The notes beneath the pieces are model-generated. The model saw only the letters and a program-made list of their open reading frames with translations, made no database searches and had not been told where the DNA came from. A stretch of DNA of 31,042 nucleotides from a virus, in IMG/VR virus record IMGVR_UViG_3300046657_000008, positions 1 to 31,042 of that record; one strand, given 5' to 3'. Each line of letters opens with the position of its first letter. Positions within the stretch are counted from its first letter, which is position 1. Of this stretch, positions 1 through 8,240 are shown in pieces. A program made the position numbers and the translations under genes.

Positions 1-2
1 GC

Positions 3-434
3 ACGCGTGGACCTATTCCTGAGCGTTCCGAAGCCCGCCGTCGTCGCAACAAGGAGGACGGGCCTGAGCTGGTGCAGGCCCCATCGGGGGCGCCAGCTGA
101 GACGCTGGACCTGCCGGAGCCGGATCCGCTGTGGCATCCGATCGCCACCGACTGGTACCTGTCGTTGCAGCAGTCTGGGCAGGCTCAGTTCTATGAGCCG
201 TCGGATTGGGCGATGGCCAGGTACGCGGCGGAGCTGATGTCCCGGGGCCTGTCGTCGGACCGACCGCCGAACGGCCAGTACGTCGCGGCGCTGAACAGCG
301 TGATGGCGAGTCTCCTGACGACGGAGGGAGACCGACGGCGGGCGCGGATCGAACTGGAGCGGAAGCCGGCCGTGAAGGCTGCGCCGGCGTCCGTGACCGC
401 GATCGCCGACTACCGCGCGTCGATCGGTGGCTGA
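3..434 (+). CDS. Phage terminase small subunit (5' end outside window)
   Basis: Probable DNA-recognition subunit of the packaging motor, partner of the large terminase that follows. The frame is open from base 3, and the residues before the first possible internal start (GTG at 72) read like a coding N-terminus: GPIPERSEARRRRNKEDGP, a basic stretch typical of actinophage small terminases. I therefore infer that the true start lies upstream of the window and that GTG 72 is internal. The rest is a compact, probably helical protein with a WHPIATDWYLSL segment and an Ala/Arg-rich C-terminus. Its stop (432-434) overlaps the large-terminase start by 8 bp, indicating translational coupling. The family call rests on position and general resemblance, without a diagnostic motif. 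Confidence 0.8.
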   Translation, partial: TRGPIPERSEARRRRNKEDGPELVQAPSGAPAETLDLPEPDPLWHPIATDWYLSLQQSGQAQFYEPSDWAMARYAAELMSRGLSSDRPPNGQYVAALNSVMASLLTTEGDRRRARIELERKPAVKAAPASVTAIADYRASIGG

Positions 435-2157
435 GGAGAAAGCCCCCGAGGTCGTCACCCCGTTCACGATCGGGCCGACTTGGAAGCGTGGCTCGGACGG
501 CAGGTTTGTGCTGCCGGAGTACACCCTGGGCTGGCATGCGCTGGCCTGGTCGTCGATGTACTTGCAGCACTACGCGGGGGCGCCGTGGCGGTATACGGCG
601 GAGCAGGCCCGGTTGACGCTGTGGTGGTACGCGATGGATCCGGTGACGAACCGGTTTTTGTGGCGTGACGGTGTGATCCAGAGGCTGAAGGGCTGGGGCA
701 AGGACCCGCTGATTGCTACCTGGTCGGCGTTCGAGTTCGTTGGTCCGTGTCGGTTCGGCTGCATCGCGGACGAGGGTAACGAGTGGGGTGTCCCGGCCGG
801 GCAGCCGCTTGGGGTGCAGCATCCGGCGGCGTGGGTGCAGATTGCTGCGGTCAGCCAGGATCAGACGCGCAACACGATGACGCTCTTTCCTTCGATTCTG
901 ACGAAGCGGGCGATCGAGGAGTACCGGATCGACCTCGGCAAGGAGATCATCTATGCCGACAAGGGCCGCGCCCGGATTGAAGCCGTCACATCGTCACCCC
1001 GGGCGCTCGAGGGCGGTAGGCCGACCGCGGTGAATCTTGGTGAGACGCACCATTGGGTGGAGTCGAACCAGGGTCATGAGATGGCTGCCGTCATCGAGCG
1101 CAACGCCACGAAGTCCGCGGACGGCGCCTCTCGGACGTTGGCGAACACGAACGCCTACGAGCCCGGCGAGGACAGTGTCGCCGAGCGCACACGGGAGGCA
1201 TTCGAGTCCACGGAGTCCGGGCGTGCGGCCGACGTAGGACTGTTCTATGACTCGCTGGAGGCTCCAGCGGAGGCGAAGCTGACCGAGGCGTGGATCGAGC
1301 CGACGTTGCGCGCGGTTCGCGGGGATTCGACGTGGCTGGACATCGATCGGCTGAAGGCGTCGATCCTCGACGTCCGCAATCCGCCGAGCAGGTCTCGCCG
1401 GTTCTGGTTCAACCAGATTGTTGCCGCGGAGGACGCATTCCTGGCCCCTTATGAGTGGGACGCGTGCCCGCATGAGGGCATCGCCTTGCAGGCTGGCGAC
1501 GAGCTGGTGCTGTTCTTCGACGGCTCGAAGTCGGATGACGCGACGGGCTTGGTCGGCTGCCGCATATCGGACGGCTTCATCAAGACGCTCGGCGTGTGGC
1601 AGCGACCGGCGAACTGGCCGGACGGCACTCCTTGGAGGGTGCCGCGCGAGGTGGTTGACGGCGTCGTGGATCAGGTGTTCGCCACGTACAAGCCGCTCGC
1701 GTTCTTTGCGGACCCGGGCGCCGGATACGACGAGGCGGACGGAGAGCGCTACTGGGACGGATTCGTGGACGCCTGGGCACAGCGGTACGGCAAGCGGCTG
1801 AAGCTGAAGGCTGTTTCCTCGGGGCATGGTCAGCATGCGGTGATGTGGGACATGGGGGACCGTCGCCGCCAGCAGTTCTTCACAGAGGCGGTGGACCGGT
1901 TCTACCGGGACGTGCTGGAGCGGCAGTTGACTCATGACGGTCACAAGATTCTGCGGCAGCACGTTGCGAACTCCAGGAGGCGCACGAATGCGTGGGGTTA
2001 CACGATCGGCAAGGAGCACCGCGAATCCGCGCGGAAGGTCGACTTGGCGGTGTGTGCGATCGGGGCGCGGATGCTGCGTCGCATGGTCATGAACTCGGCT
2101 GCTTGGGCGAAGCGTTCTTCTGCTCGCGGTAAGGGACGGGTGGTGGTGCTGCGATGA
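427..2157 (+). CDS. Phage terminase large subunit (ATPase/nuclease)
   Basis: Motor ATPase and headful or cos nuclease that drives DNA into the prohead. 576 residues, normal for the family. The N-terminal ATPase has a Walker A-like RLKGWGKDP at about residues 86-94, the variant form seen in many actinophage terminases. A Walker B-like TAVNLGETHHW lies at 200-210, with E206 as probable catalytic glutamate. The C-terminal RNase H-like nuclease shows three expected acidic positions: D365 in LFFDGSKSDDAT, D429 in FFADPGAGYDE and D539 in RKVDLAVCAIGAR. GTG start at 427 overlaps the small terminase stop, and the stop overlaps the portal ATG (ATGA). I see no frameshift or missing motif. Confidence 0.95.
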   Translation: MAEEKAPEVVTPFTIGPTWKRGSDGRFVLPEYTLGWHALAWSSMYLQHYAGAPWRYTAEQARLTLWWYAMDPVTNRFLWRDGVIQRLKGWGKDPLIATWSAFEFVGPCRFGCIADEGNEWGVPAGQPLGVQHPAAWVQIAAVSQDQTRNTMTLFPSILTKRAIEEYRIDLGKEIIYADKGRARIEAVTSSPRALEGGRPTAVNLGETHHWVESNQGHEMAAVIERNATKSADGASRTLANTNAYEPGEDSVAERTREAFESTESGRAADVGLFYDSLEAPAEAKLTEAWIEPTLRAVRGDSTWLDIDRLKASILDVRNPPSRSRRFWFNQIVAAEDAFLAPYEWDACPHEGIALQAGDELVLFFDGSKSDDATGLVGCRISDGFIKTLGVWQRPANWPDGTPWRVPREVVDGVVDQVFATYKPLAFFADPGAGYDEADGERYWDGFVDAWAQRYGKRLKLKAVSSGHGQHAVMWDMGDRRRQQFFTEAVDRFYRDVLERQLTHDGHKILRQHVANSRRRTNAWGYTIGKEHRESARKVDLAVCAIGARMLRRMVMNSAAWAKRSSARGKGRVVVLR

Positions 2158-3617
2158 CCCTGTCTATCCCCGAGCTGCCTTTGCTGAGCCTGTCGGACGA
2201 CGAGTTGGCGCTGATCCAGGTGCTGCGGCAGGACATGCTGTCGGACCGGTGGCGTCTCCAGTTGCGTGACTCGTATTTCAACGGCGAGCAGTTGATCCGC
2301 GACCTGGGGATTTCGATCCCGCCGCAGCTGAAGGGCCTGCATACGGTCATCGGTTGGCCGCGGATCGGTGTGGAGTCGCTGGAGGAGCGCCTCGACCTGG
2401 AGGCGCTGCGCTGGGCTGACGGCTCGGACTCTTCCGACTTGCAGGAGATCGTCGACGCGAACGACCTATTGGACGAGTCGAGCCTCGCGCATCTGGATGC
2501 CCTGACCTATGGCCGCGAGTATCTGGCGGTCGGTACGGGGGATTGCGGGACGGACGACTGCCCGCCGCTGATCAGTATCGAATCGCCGCTGGATATGACG
2601 CTGATGTGGGATGCCCGGCTGCGGATGGGCACGGCGGCCCTGCGTGAGTGCGCGGCCGGCGACCTGTACGACGCTGGCGGCGATGACCGGATGCTGGTGC
2701 TGTATCTGCCAGATCAGACGGTCCATGCGGTGCCGACGACGTCGGGCGGCTGGGAGGTCGTGGACCGGGACATTCACCAGCTGGGCGTGGTGCCGGTGGT
2801 GCGGATGGCCAATCGCCAGCGGACCGCAGACCGGGTCGGCAAGTCGGAGATCACGCCGGACGTCATGTCCATCACGGATGCGGCGTGCCGCCGCCTGATG
2901 GGCATCGAGGTGGCCAGCGAGTTCTTCGGGGCGCCGCAGCGGTACATTCTCGGCGCTTCGGAGTCGGCTTTCCAGGATGCCGAGGGGAACGCGAAGTCGG
3001 CGTGGGAGACGTACATCGGCAGAGTTTTGGCGCTGGAGAGAGACGAGGACGGCAACGTTCCGACCGTCGGCCAGTTTGCCGCGCATGACCCCAGCGGACA
3101 GACCAAGATCATTGACCTGTATGCGCGGATCATGGCTTCGCAGTTCGGCCTGCCGCCGCACATGCTCGGCTACACGACCGACAACCCGGCCTCGGCCGAT
3201 GCGATCCGTTCCACGGAAGCGAAGCTGGTCAAGCGGGCCGAGCGGCGATCCCGCCGGTTCGGTGCCGCCTGGCAGCAGGCCATGCGCCTCGCCCTGTGGG
3301 TGCGGGACGGGGAGCCACCGGACAAGACGCGGCGGATCGAATGCGTGTGGCGGAACCCGGCTACCCCGACCGTGGCAGCGCAGGCCGACGCCACGGTCAA
3401 GCTTGTACAGGCTGGCATCATCCCCGCCGATTCGGACGTGGCCCTGGAAATGGCCGGTCTCACCGAGGGGCAGCGGCAGCGTGTAGCCGCGGACCGTCGT
3501 CGTTCCACTGCGGGCGCTGGACTGCTGGATCGACTGGCGCAGCTCGACGCAAGTCCTGCTTCGCCAGTCGCCCCTGCAGCCACTTCGGAGGTTTCTGGTG
3601 GCGGCGACGGTTTCTGA
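2154..3617 (+). CDS. Phage portal protein
   Basis: Probable dodecameric portal at the unique capsid vertex, the channel for DNA and the docking site for terminase and tail. 487 residues, in the usual range of SPP1 gp6-like actinophage portals. The N-terminal half has the YFNGEQLIRDLGISIPPQL segment seen in this group, followed by a GWPRIGVESLEERL wing region. The C-terminal half carries a conserved portal-like stretch, FGLPPHMLGYTTDNPASADAI at roughly 325-345, leading into basic helices. The start ATG overlaps the terL stop by four bases. The 3' end overlaps the next gene by 20 bp. The call comes from family resemblance plus the fixed terminase-portal gene order. Confidence 0.93.
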   Translation: MTLSIPELPLLSLSDDELALIQVLRQDMLSDRWRLQLRDSYFNGEQLIRDLGISIPPQLKGLHTVIGWPRIGVESLEERLDLEALRWADGSDSSDLQEIVDANDLLDESSLAHLDALTYGREYLAVGTGDCGTDDCPPLISIESPLDMTLMWDARLRMGTAALRECAAGDLYDAGGDDRMLVLYLPDQTVHAVPTTSGGWEVVDRDIHQLGVVPVVRMANRQRTADRVGKSEITPDVMSITDAACRRLMGIEVASEFFGAPQRYILGASESAFQDAEGNAKSAWETYIGRVLALERDEDGNVPTVGQFAAHDPSGQTKIIDLYARIMASQFGLPPHMLGYTTDNPASADAIRSTEAKLVKRAERRSRRFGAAWQQAMRLALWVRDGEPPDKTRRIECVWRNPATPTVAAQADATVKLVQAGIIPADSDVALEMAGLTEGQRQRVAADRRRSTAGAGLLDRLAQLDASPASPVAPAATSEVSGGGDGF

Positions 3618-4353
3618 CGGTAGCGCCGAAGCGGGCAAGTACCGGCAGGCGCAACGCGGGTTGACTCGTTTGCTGCTCCGGGATGCGGGTCGCTTGCGGC
3701 GACTGATCATCCCGTCACGGCTGCAGGCGACCATCCCCGAATGGCTGGCGGCGATGAACCAGGTGATTGCCCACTACGGAGAAACATCGACTTCGTTGGC
3801 GGCCGAGTTCTATGACGCGCAACGTGCCGCAGCTGGCGTGACGGAGGCGTTCCAGGTGCCATTGCCTGACCCGCCGCCCGCTGAGCAGGTCGACAACTCG
3901 CTGCGCTGGGCCACAAAGGATCTCTGGCCTCGGGACCCTGAAGACCCGAAGACTACGGAGGCTCAGCGGCAGCCGATCGAATCCCGGCTGGAGGAGGCCA
4001 GCAAGAAAGCTGAGGCTGTCGCTCAGAAGTTGGTCACGGACCAAGGGCGCGACACGGTGCAGCGGGCGGTGGCGAAGGATCGCCAGGCGACAGCCTGGGC
4101 TCGTAGCGCCGCACTAGGGGCCTGCGCCTTCTGCAAGTTGCTCTCTTCCCGTGGGGCAGTTTTCAAGCAGGACACCGTCGAGTTCCGAGCTCACGACGGT
4201 TGCCATTGCATGGCCCTTCCCGTCTTTCGGGGGCAGCGTTTCGAGTTGTCTCCTCATGCGCGTGAGTGGGATCGCATCTACCGCGAGTTCGCGGCCCCAT
4301 ATCCGGGCGATCAGTTGCGTCGGTTCCGGCGTGCGATTGCCGAGCACGGCTAA
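3598..4353 (+). CDS. MuF-like / VG15-type minor head protein
   Basis: Likely minor capsid protein placed inside the head near the portal (MuF / VG15-type group). 251 residues from a GTG start at 3598 that overlaps the portal gene by 20 bp. The helical N-terminal two thirds (RLLLRDAGRLRRLI, SLAAEFYDAQRAAAG) resembles the helical half of these proteins. The C-terminal third carries a compact cluster, C176-x2-C179 then H199, C202, H203 and C204 (ACAFCKLLSSRG ... FRAHDGCHC), matching the Cys/His pattern of this family and possibly metal binding. It then ends in a helix rich in Arg and aromatic residues. A position between portal and scaffold is usual. No toxin domain is fused, unlike some MuF proteins. 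Confidence 0.82.
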   Translation: MAATVSDGSAEAGKYRQAQRGLTRLLLRDAGRLRRLIIPSRLQATIPEWLAAMNQVIAHYGETSTSLAAEFYDAQRAAAGVTEAFQVPLPDPPPAEQVDNSLRWATKDLWPRDPEDPKTTEAQRQPIESRLEEASKKAEAVAQKLVTDQGRDTVQRAVAKDRQATAWARSAALGACAFCKLLSSRGAVFKQDTVEFRAHDGCHCMALPVFRGQRFELSPHAREWDRIYREFAAPYPGDQLRRFRRAIAEHG

Positions 4354-4380
4354 CCGCGCTCACAGTTCCACCCGTTCAAC

Positions 4381-4404
4381 GAGGTCGCCCTGGTGGCGGC
4401 CTTT
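4381..4404 (+). terminator. GC hairpin before scaffold gene (possible partial terminator)
   Basis: GGTCGCC at 4383-4389 pairs with GGCGGCC at 4395-4401 (one G-T wobble) around a five-base loop, followed directly by TTTCTCATT. It lies in the 85-bp gap between the MuF-like gene and the scaffold. In the middle of a late operon it probably adjusts relative transcript levels or protects a 3' end, and is unlikely to stop all transcription. Strength is not known. Confidence 0.5.
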
Positions 4405-4438
4405 CTCATTTCCACAGCCCCTGGAGGGCCGATTCGTC

Positions 4439-5095
4439 ATGCCTGAAGAGACCGAGAGCACTGAGCAGCCGTCAGAGGCCGGCACCGAGGAGACCGTCGA
4501 GGAGACGGCGACCGAGGAGAGCGGCAGCGCCGAGTCCACGGATGACGCCCAGGAGGCGGAGGCCGAGGCCGAGGAGAAGCCGTTCGACCGGAAGCAGGCC
4601 GAGGCGAAGATCCGAAAGGCGAACTCGGAGGCTGCGAACCTCCGCAAGCGCCTGAAGGAGCTGGAGCCGAAGGCCGCGGAGCTGCAGCGCATCAAGGACG
4701 CGGAGAAGACCGAGTCCGAGCGCCTCAATGACCAGCTGGAGCGCGCCAACGAGCAGATCACCAAGACGCGTCAGCGTCTGGTGAGGGCCCGTGTGCAGGC
4801 TTTGGCCGGCGTCTCGGCTGGTGAGCGTCCTGCGTTCGCCGATCCTGCAGACGCGTTCGGCGAGCTGGATCTAGACGCATATCTCGATGGCGATGGCGAC
4901 ATCGACGAGGCGGCCATCGAGGCCGACCTTCAGGCGCTGTTGGAGCGCAAGCCGCACTGGGCGCGAGTCCAGCCCCCGGAGGGCCCGCGGCGTCCCGCAC
5001 CGGACCGCACTCAGGCATCCGGCGCTAACAAACCCAGGCCCACCGATCCGGCGGATGTGTTCGCCGGGTGGTTGAAGCCGCAGCTCAAGCAGTAG
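4439..5095 (+). CDS. Phage capsid scaffolding protein
   Basis: Probable internal scaffold that guides capsid assembly and is then removed. 218 residues from ATG 4439, preceded by GGAGGG at about 4423. Residues 1-47 are strikingly acidic (EETVEETATEESGSAES, EAEAEAEEK). A long charged coiled-coil follows at about 50-120 (AEAKIRKANSEAANLRKRLKELEPKAAEL, continuing through EKTESERL and NDQLERANEQITK). The tail is Pro/Arg-rich with a short conserved-looking end, PADVFAGWLKPQLKQ. This acidic plus coiled-coil plus short C-terminal binding motif architecture, directly before the major capsid gene, is typical of siphovirus scaffolds. No protease domain is visible, so processing, if any, would need another enzyme. 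The same frame is open upstream to 4151, but that overlaps the previous gene and lacks a ribosome site. Confidence 0.88.
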   Translation: MPEETESTEQPSEAGTEETVEETATEESGSAESTDDAQEAEAEAEEKPFDRKQAEAKIRKANSEAANLRKRLKELEPKAAELQRIKDAEKTESERLNDQLERANEQITKTRQRLVRARVQALAGVSAGERPAFADPADAFGELDLDAYLDGDGDIDEAAIEADLQALLERKPHWARVQPPEGPRRPAPDRTQASGANKPRPTDPADVFAGWLKPQLKQ

Positions 5096-5115
5096 CTGCG
5101 GGAAGGAGAAACGTC

Positions 5116-6072
5116 ATGGCGGTTACCGCTCCCCTGAAGCTCAGCGATGTCAACGGTTCGCTGCTTCCCCGTGAGATCACGGGCCCGATTTTCGAGAAGA
5201 GTGTTGAGCAGTCGGCGGTGATGGCGCTTGCGCGTCGGGCTCCGCTGGCGATCGACGCGACCACGGCCGTGCCGATTCCGATGGATGTGCCGACCGCCGA
5301 CTGGGTTGGGCAGGCGGCGAAGAAGCCTCTGTCGACGTCCAGTGTTGGCGTGAAGCAGATGACCGCGAAGAAGCTCGCGGTGCTGATCCCGGTCGCCGAA
5401 GAGGTCGTCATGACCAACGCGGGCGGTCTGTGGACGCAACTGCAGACGGATCTGCCGACCGCGTTCGCGCGGGCCTTCGACCATGCGGCGATCCACGGCA
5501 AGACGATGAAGAACGCCACCGGGCCGTTCTCCGACTACCTGGCGATGACCAGTCACTCGGTGGCGCTCGGCACGGCCACGCAGGGGAACGGTGGGGTGTG
5601 GGCCGACCTGGTCACCGGCATGTCTGAGGTCGTCGATGACGACTGGGACTACACCGGCACGATCGCGGACTACCGGCTCAAGCCGACTCTGCTGCTGGCG
5701 ACGGACACCACGGGCCGGCCGATTCTGGTCGACACGCAGACACCGGGCACTGACATGGCCTCTGCTGGTTCGCTGATCGGTCAGCCGCTGGCGTACTCGC
5801 GGTCGGTGTCGGGCAAGCAGCGCCGGCAGTCCGCTTCCAGCGACACGGGGCTGCGGGCAATCGGCGGCGACTGGTCGCAGGCCGCCTTCGGCGTGGGCAT
5901 GGACATCACGGTGCGGATCTCCAAGGAGGCGACCTACGTCGACGAGGAGGGCGGCGTGCACTCCGCGTTCCAGGAGAACTTGGTGTTGCTGCTCGCTGAG
6001 GCCTACTACGGCTACGTGCAGGGTGACCCGGACGCGTTCGTGAAGTACACCGGCACTCCGAGCGGCTCGTGA
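5116..6072 (+). CDS. Major capsid protein (HK97-type fold)
   Basis: Main shell protein of the head. 318 residues from ATG 5116, preceded by GGAAGGAGAA. The start chosen gives MAVTAPLKLSDVNGSLLPREIT, and upstream in-frame codons belong to the scaffold tail. The pattern fits HK97-type capsids: an N-arm, then the segment IFEKSVEQSAVMALARRAPL, a P-loop/E-loop-like region (VPIPMDVPTADWVGQAAKKPLS), a spine helix (LQTDLPTAFARAFDHAAIHG) and a C-terminal beta-rich domain ending near FVKYTGTPSGS. Directly follows the scaffold, as expected. Its TGA overlaps the GTG of the following glycosyltransferase gene, so that gene is probably translated by ribosomes finishing this highly expressed protein. Confidence 0.92.
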   Translation: MAVTAPLKLSDVNGSLLPREITGPIFEKSVEQSAVMALARRAPLAIDATTAVPIPMDVPTADWVGQAAKKPLSTSSVGVKQMTAKKLAVLIPVAEEVVMTNAGGLWTQLQTDLPTAFARAFDHAAIHGKTMKNATGPFSDYLAMTSHSVALGTATQGNGGVWADLVTGMSEVVDDDWDYTGTIADYRLKPTLLLATDTTGRPILVDTQTPGTDMASAGSLIGQPLAYSRSVSGKQRRQSASSDTGLRAIGGDWSQAAFGVGMDITVRISKEATYVDEEGGVHSAFQENLVLLLAEAYYGYVQGDPDAFVKYTGTPSGS

Positions 6073-7100
6073 GCAGGGCCGTCCCGGCTTCCGCGCCGGG
6101 CGGGACGGCCAAGCCGCTGAAGATCGTGGCCCGTGTGCACGCGATGCCTCCGGAGCACAACGCGGGCGCCGAGCACATGCTTGTGAGCATGCTTCGGCCG
6201 CTGGTGGAGCGTGGACACGACGTGTCCGTGTGGCTGTCTCGGTACGGCAAGGCTCACGCCGAGTACGAGTACCGCGGCATCAAGGTCATACCGCTGGAGT
6301 CGCGACTCGATTTCCCGGCGGCGGTGCGGCGGGCGGATGTGCTTCTGGCTCATCTGGAGACGGTGCCGTCGACGGCGTCGCTTGCGCGCGGCTACGGGAG
6401 GCCGTTGGTCGTGGTCTGCCACAACACCCATAGGCCGACGTTCCGGGATGCGGCGGCTGGCGGAATTGCGCTGGCGGTGTACAACTCGCGGTGGATGGAG
6501 GCAGAGGCCGAGCTCTTCCTTGCCGAGTACCCGAAGTCCATGCGCCCGGTTGCCTCGCTGATCATGCGTCCGCCGGTGTTCGCCGGCGAGTACGCGACGA
6601 AGCCCGGCAAGGCCATCACGTTGATCAACTGCAACGAAGCCAAGGGCGGCAAGGTGCTGGAGGCCTTGGCCCGCCGCATGCCGGCTCAGCAGTTCCTTGC
6701 GGTGCGAGGTGCCTACGGCGAGCAGATCCTCCCGGACCTGCCGAACGTCGAGGTTGTCGAGCACGTCCGCGGTGAGGACATGCGGGAACAGGTCTACAGC
6801 CGTACCCGTGTGCTGCTGATGCCGTCGTCCTATGAGAGCTGGGGGAGGGCCGGCGCTGAGGCGCTTGCCTCGGGCATTCCGGTCGTCGCGCACCCCACGC
6901 CGGGGCTCGCCGAATCCCTCGGCGAGGCCGGCATCTTCGTCGATCGCAACGACACGGCTGGCTACGAGGCGGTCCTGCGCAAGCTGCTGACGCCCGCCGA
7001 GTACCGGCTCGCCAGCAAGCGCGCCAAGGCCCGGTCAGCGGAGCTCGACCCGACTGTGGAGCTCGCTGCTTGGTGCGATGCAGTGGAGGCCCTGGCCTGA
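6069..7100 (+). CDS. Glycosyltransferase, GT4-like (GT-B fold)
   Basis: Predicted to move a sugar from a nucleotide donor to an acceptor that cannot be named from sequence. 343 residues. N-terminal Rossmann domain: KIVARVHAMPPEHNAGAEHML (about 18-38), with the glycine/acid loop typical of GT4 acceptor domains. The C-terminal domain has the EX7E motif, E256 and E264 in SSYESWGRAGAEALASGIPVV, followed by the donor-binding strand and TPGLAESLGEAGIF. No signal peptide or membrane segment, so a cytosolic enzyme. Its GTG overlaps the capsid stop (GTGA) and I see only a weak ribosome site, so expression probably depends on coupling to the capsid gene. Placement between capsid and head-tail connector suggests that virion proteins are the acceptor, as reported for some mycobacteriophages, but this is inference. 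Confidence 0.88.
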   Translation: MSRAVPASAPGGTAKPLKIVARVHAMPPEHNAGAEHMLVSMLRPLVERGHDVSVWLSRYGKAHAEYEYRGIKVIPLESRLDFPAAVRRADVLLAHLETVPSTASLARGYGRPLVVVCHNTHRPTFRDAAAGGIALAVYNSRWMEAEAELFLAEYPKSMRPVASLIMRPPVFAGEYATKPGKAITLINCNEAKGGKVLEALARRMPAQQFLAVRGAYGEQILPDLPNVEVVEHVRGEDMREQVYSRTRVLLMPSSYESWGRAGAEALASGIPVVAHPTPGLAESLGEAGIFVDRNDTAGYEAVLRKLLTPAEYRLASKRAKARSAELDPTVELAAWCDAVEALA

Positions 7101-7112
7101 GAGGAGGCTCTC

Positions 7113-7529
7113 GTGGCGTTCGTCGCTCCGACCGCCGAGCAACTCGGCCTGTACCTGGGGCTGGATGAGATTCAGGGGGCTCGCGCAGATCTGCTGATCC
7201 TCCAGGCCGTGGCTCTGGCCGAGTCGGTGGTGAAGCCTTTGCCGGATCAGGCGACGGCGATCGTGCTGTCGGCTGCCGGCAGGGCCTATGTCAATCCGCA
7301 GCAGGTGTCCTACGAGACGATCGGCCCCATGTCGGTGCAGCGGCCCAGCGGCAGCGGGGGCCTGTACCTGACGAAGGCTGACAAGGCGGCATTGAAGTCG
7401 CTGGCGGGTCGTGGTGGGGCGTTCACGGTCGATCCGACGCCGGAGGCCGCGAGCCCGTGGGCTTCATGGCCGCTCGACGGTGATCCGCTGTTGGTGGACG
7501 AGTTCGAGCCGGGCTGGGGGTATCCCTGA
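7113..7529 (+). CDS. Head-tail connector (adaptor-like) protein
   Basis: Probable adaptor ring protein that binds below the portal. 138 residues, GTG start at 7113 with GAGGAGG six bases upstream. The N-terminal helices (TAEQLGLYLGLDEIQGARADLLILQAV) match the helical bundle of gp6/gp15-type head-tail connectors. The middle segment (VLSAAGRAYVNPQQVSYETIGPMSVQRP) resembles the conserved core of actinophage members: Ala-rich helix, Asn-Pro, then a beta hairpin. The short C-terminus (TPEAASPWASWPLDGDPLLVDEF) is common in Streptomyces phage connectors. Stop and next start overlap as TGATG. Assigned mainly by position and this general pattern. Confidence 0.75.
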   Translation: MAFVAPTAEQLGLYLGLDEIQGARADLLILQAVALAESVVKPLPDQATAIVLSAAGRAYVNPQQVSYETIGPMSVQRPSGSGGLYLTKADKAALKSLAGRGGAFTVDPTPEAASPWASWPLDGDPLLVDEFEPGWGYP

Positions 7530-7891
7530 TGCCGGCCCCGTACCCGTATGGGGAGACGGTGGTGCGGCTGCGCCGTGGCCCTTCTCCCGGCCGGGATCCT
7601 CGTGGCCAGCCGATCCCAGGGACGATCGCCGAGCGGCCGGTGACTGGCTGCGTGGTGACCCCGCGTGCGTCGTCGCCGTCTGTGGGTGGCGCGGAGCAGC
7701 AGGCGCGGGACACGGTCATCGTCGGCTACACCGTGTACGCCCCGGCGGGGTCGGATTTCGTCACGACGGATCAGGTCCGTATCCGCGGCGAGGTCTGCGA
7801 GATCACGGGCGAGCCAGGCGACTGGGGCAGGTCCCCATTCACTGGCACCCGCGGGCCGGTGCAGTTCGCCGCGGACAGGGTTACCGGCTAA
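7529..7891 (+). CDS. Head-tail completion / stopper-like protein
   Basis: Probable stopper that seals the packaged head before tail joining. 120 residues, predicted beta-rich, with the ETVVRLRRGPSPGRDPRGQPIPGT start and the RDTVIVGYTVYAPAGSDFVTTDQVRIRGEVCEI core, similar in layout to SPP1 gp16-like proteins (small beta barrel with a loop). The ATG overlaps the preceding stop. The 3' end overlaps the convergent minus-strand gene at 7881-8207 by 11 bp. Function is inferred from position and size, and no catalytic motif is expected. Confidence 0.68.
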   Translation: MPAPYPYGETVVRLRRGPSPGRDPRGQPIPGTIAERPVTGCVVTPRASSPSVGGAEQQARDTVIVGYTVYAPAGSDFVTTDQVRIRGEVCEITGEPGDWGRSPFTGTRGPVQFAADRVTG

Positions 7892-8207
7892 CTCGGGCCT
7901 GTTCCACTGCGGCGACGAGCTTCGCTGCGACGTCGTTGCTCTTGCGCGGGATGGACAGGCTGTGCGGGTCTTCGTAGGGCGGCCGGCCCGCGGCGAGCAC
8001 TCCGCCCTTCTCGGCTGCGGGAGTGCTGCCAGGGAGCACGAATTGCACGTAGCCGTGCATGAGCATGATGCCCGCCTTGTAGCGAGTCCCGGTGACGTCT
8101 GCGGCCCGGATCCGCACCGGCGCCGGCTTGGGCCCTACGGGCGTCTTGGTGATGGTGATCCATTCCCCGTCGAAGCTGATGCTGCCGAGTACGCCCTTGA
8201 CGTCCAT
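7881..8207 (-). CDS. DUF4429-like protein, opposite strand inside the head-tail operon
   Basis: Small soluble protein of 108 residues. MDVKGVLGSISFDGEWITI, then HGYVQFVLPGS and EDPHSLSIPRKSN, match the pattern I know for DUF4429 (SHOCT-associated, PH-like) proteins of Streptomyces. Molecular role is unknown. I chose ATG at 8207. The frame stays open far upstream but there it only mirrors the + strand tail genes, while the DUF pattern begins at this methionine. Upstream on its strand lies GGGGGCGGAT, a weak ribosome site. It converges on the stopper gene with an 11-bp overlap and diverges from 8241, so its transcript would be antisense to the late mRNA. Expression from the prophage state is plausible but unproven. 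Confidence 0.78.
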   Translation of the reverse strand: MDVKGVLGSISFDGEWITITKTPVGPKPAPVRIRAADVTGTRYKAGIMLMHGYVQFVLPGSTPAAEKGGVLAAGRPPYEDPHSLSIPRKSNDVAAKLVAAVEQARVSR

Positions 8208-8240
8208 ATCCGCCCCCAACGTGTGTGAGGAGCTGAGGAT

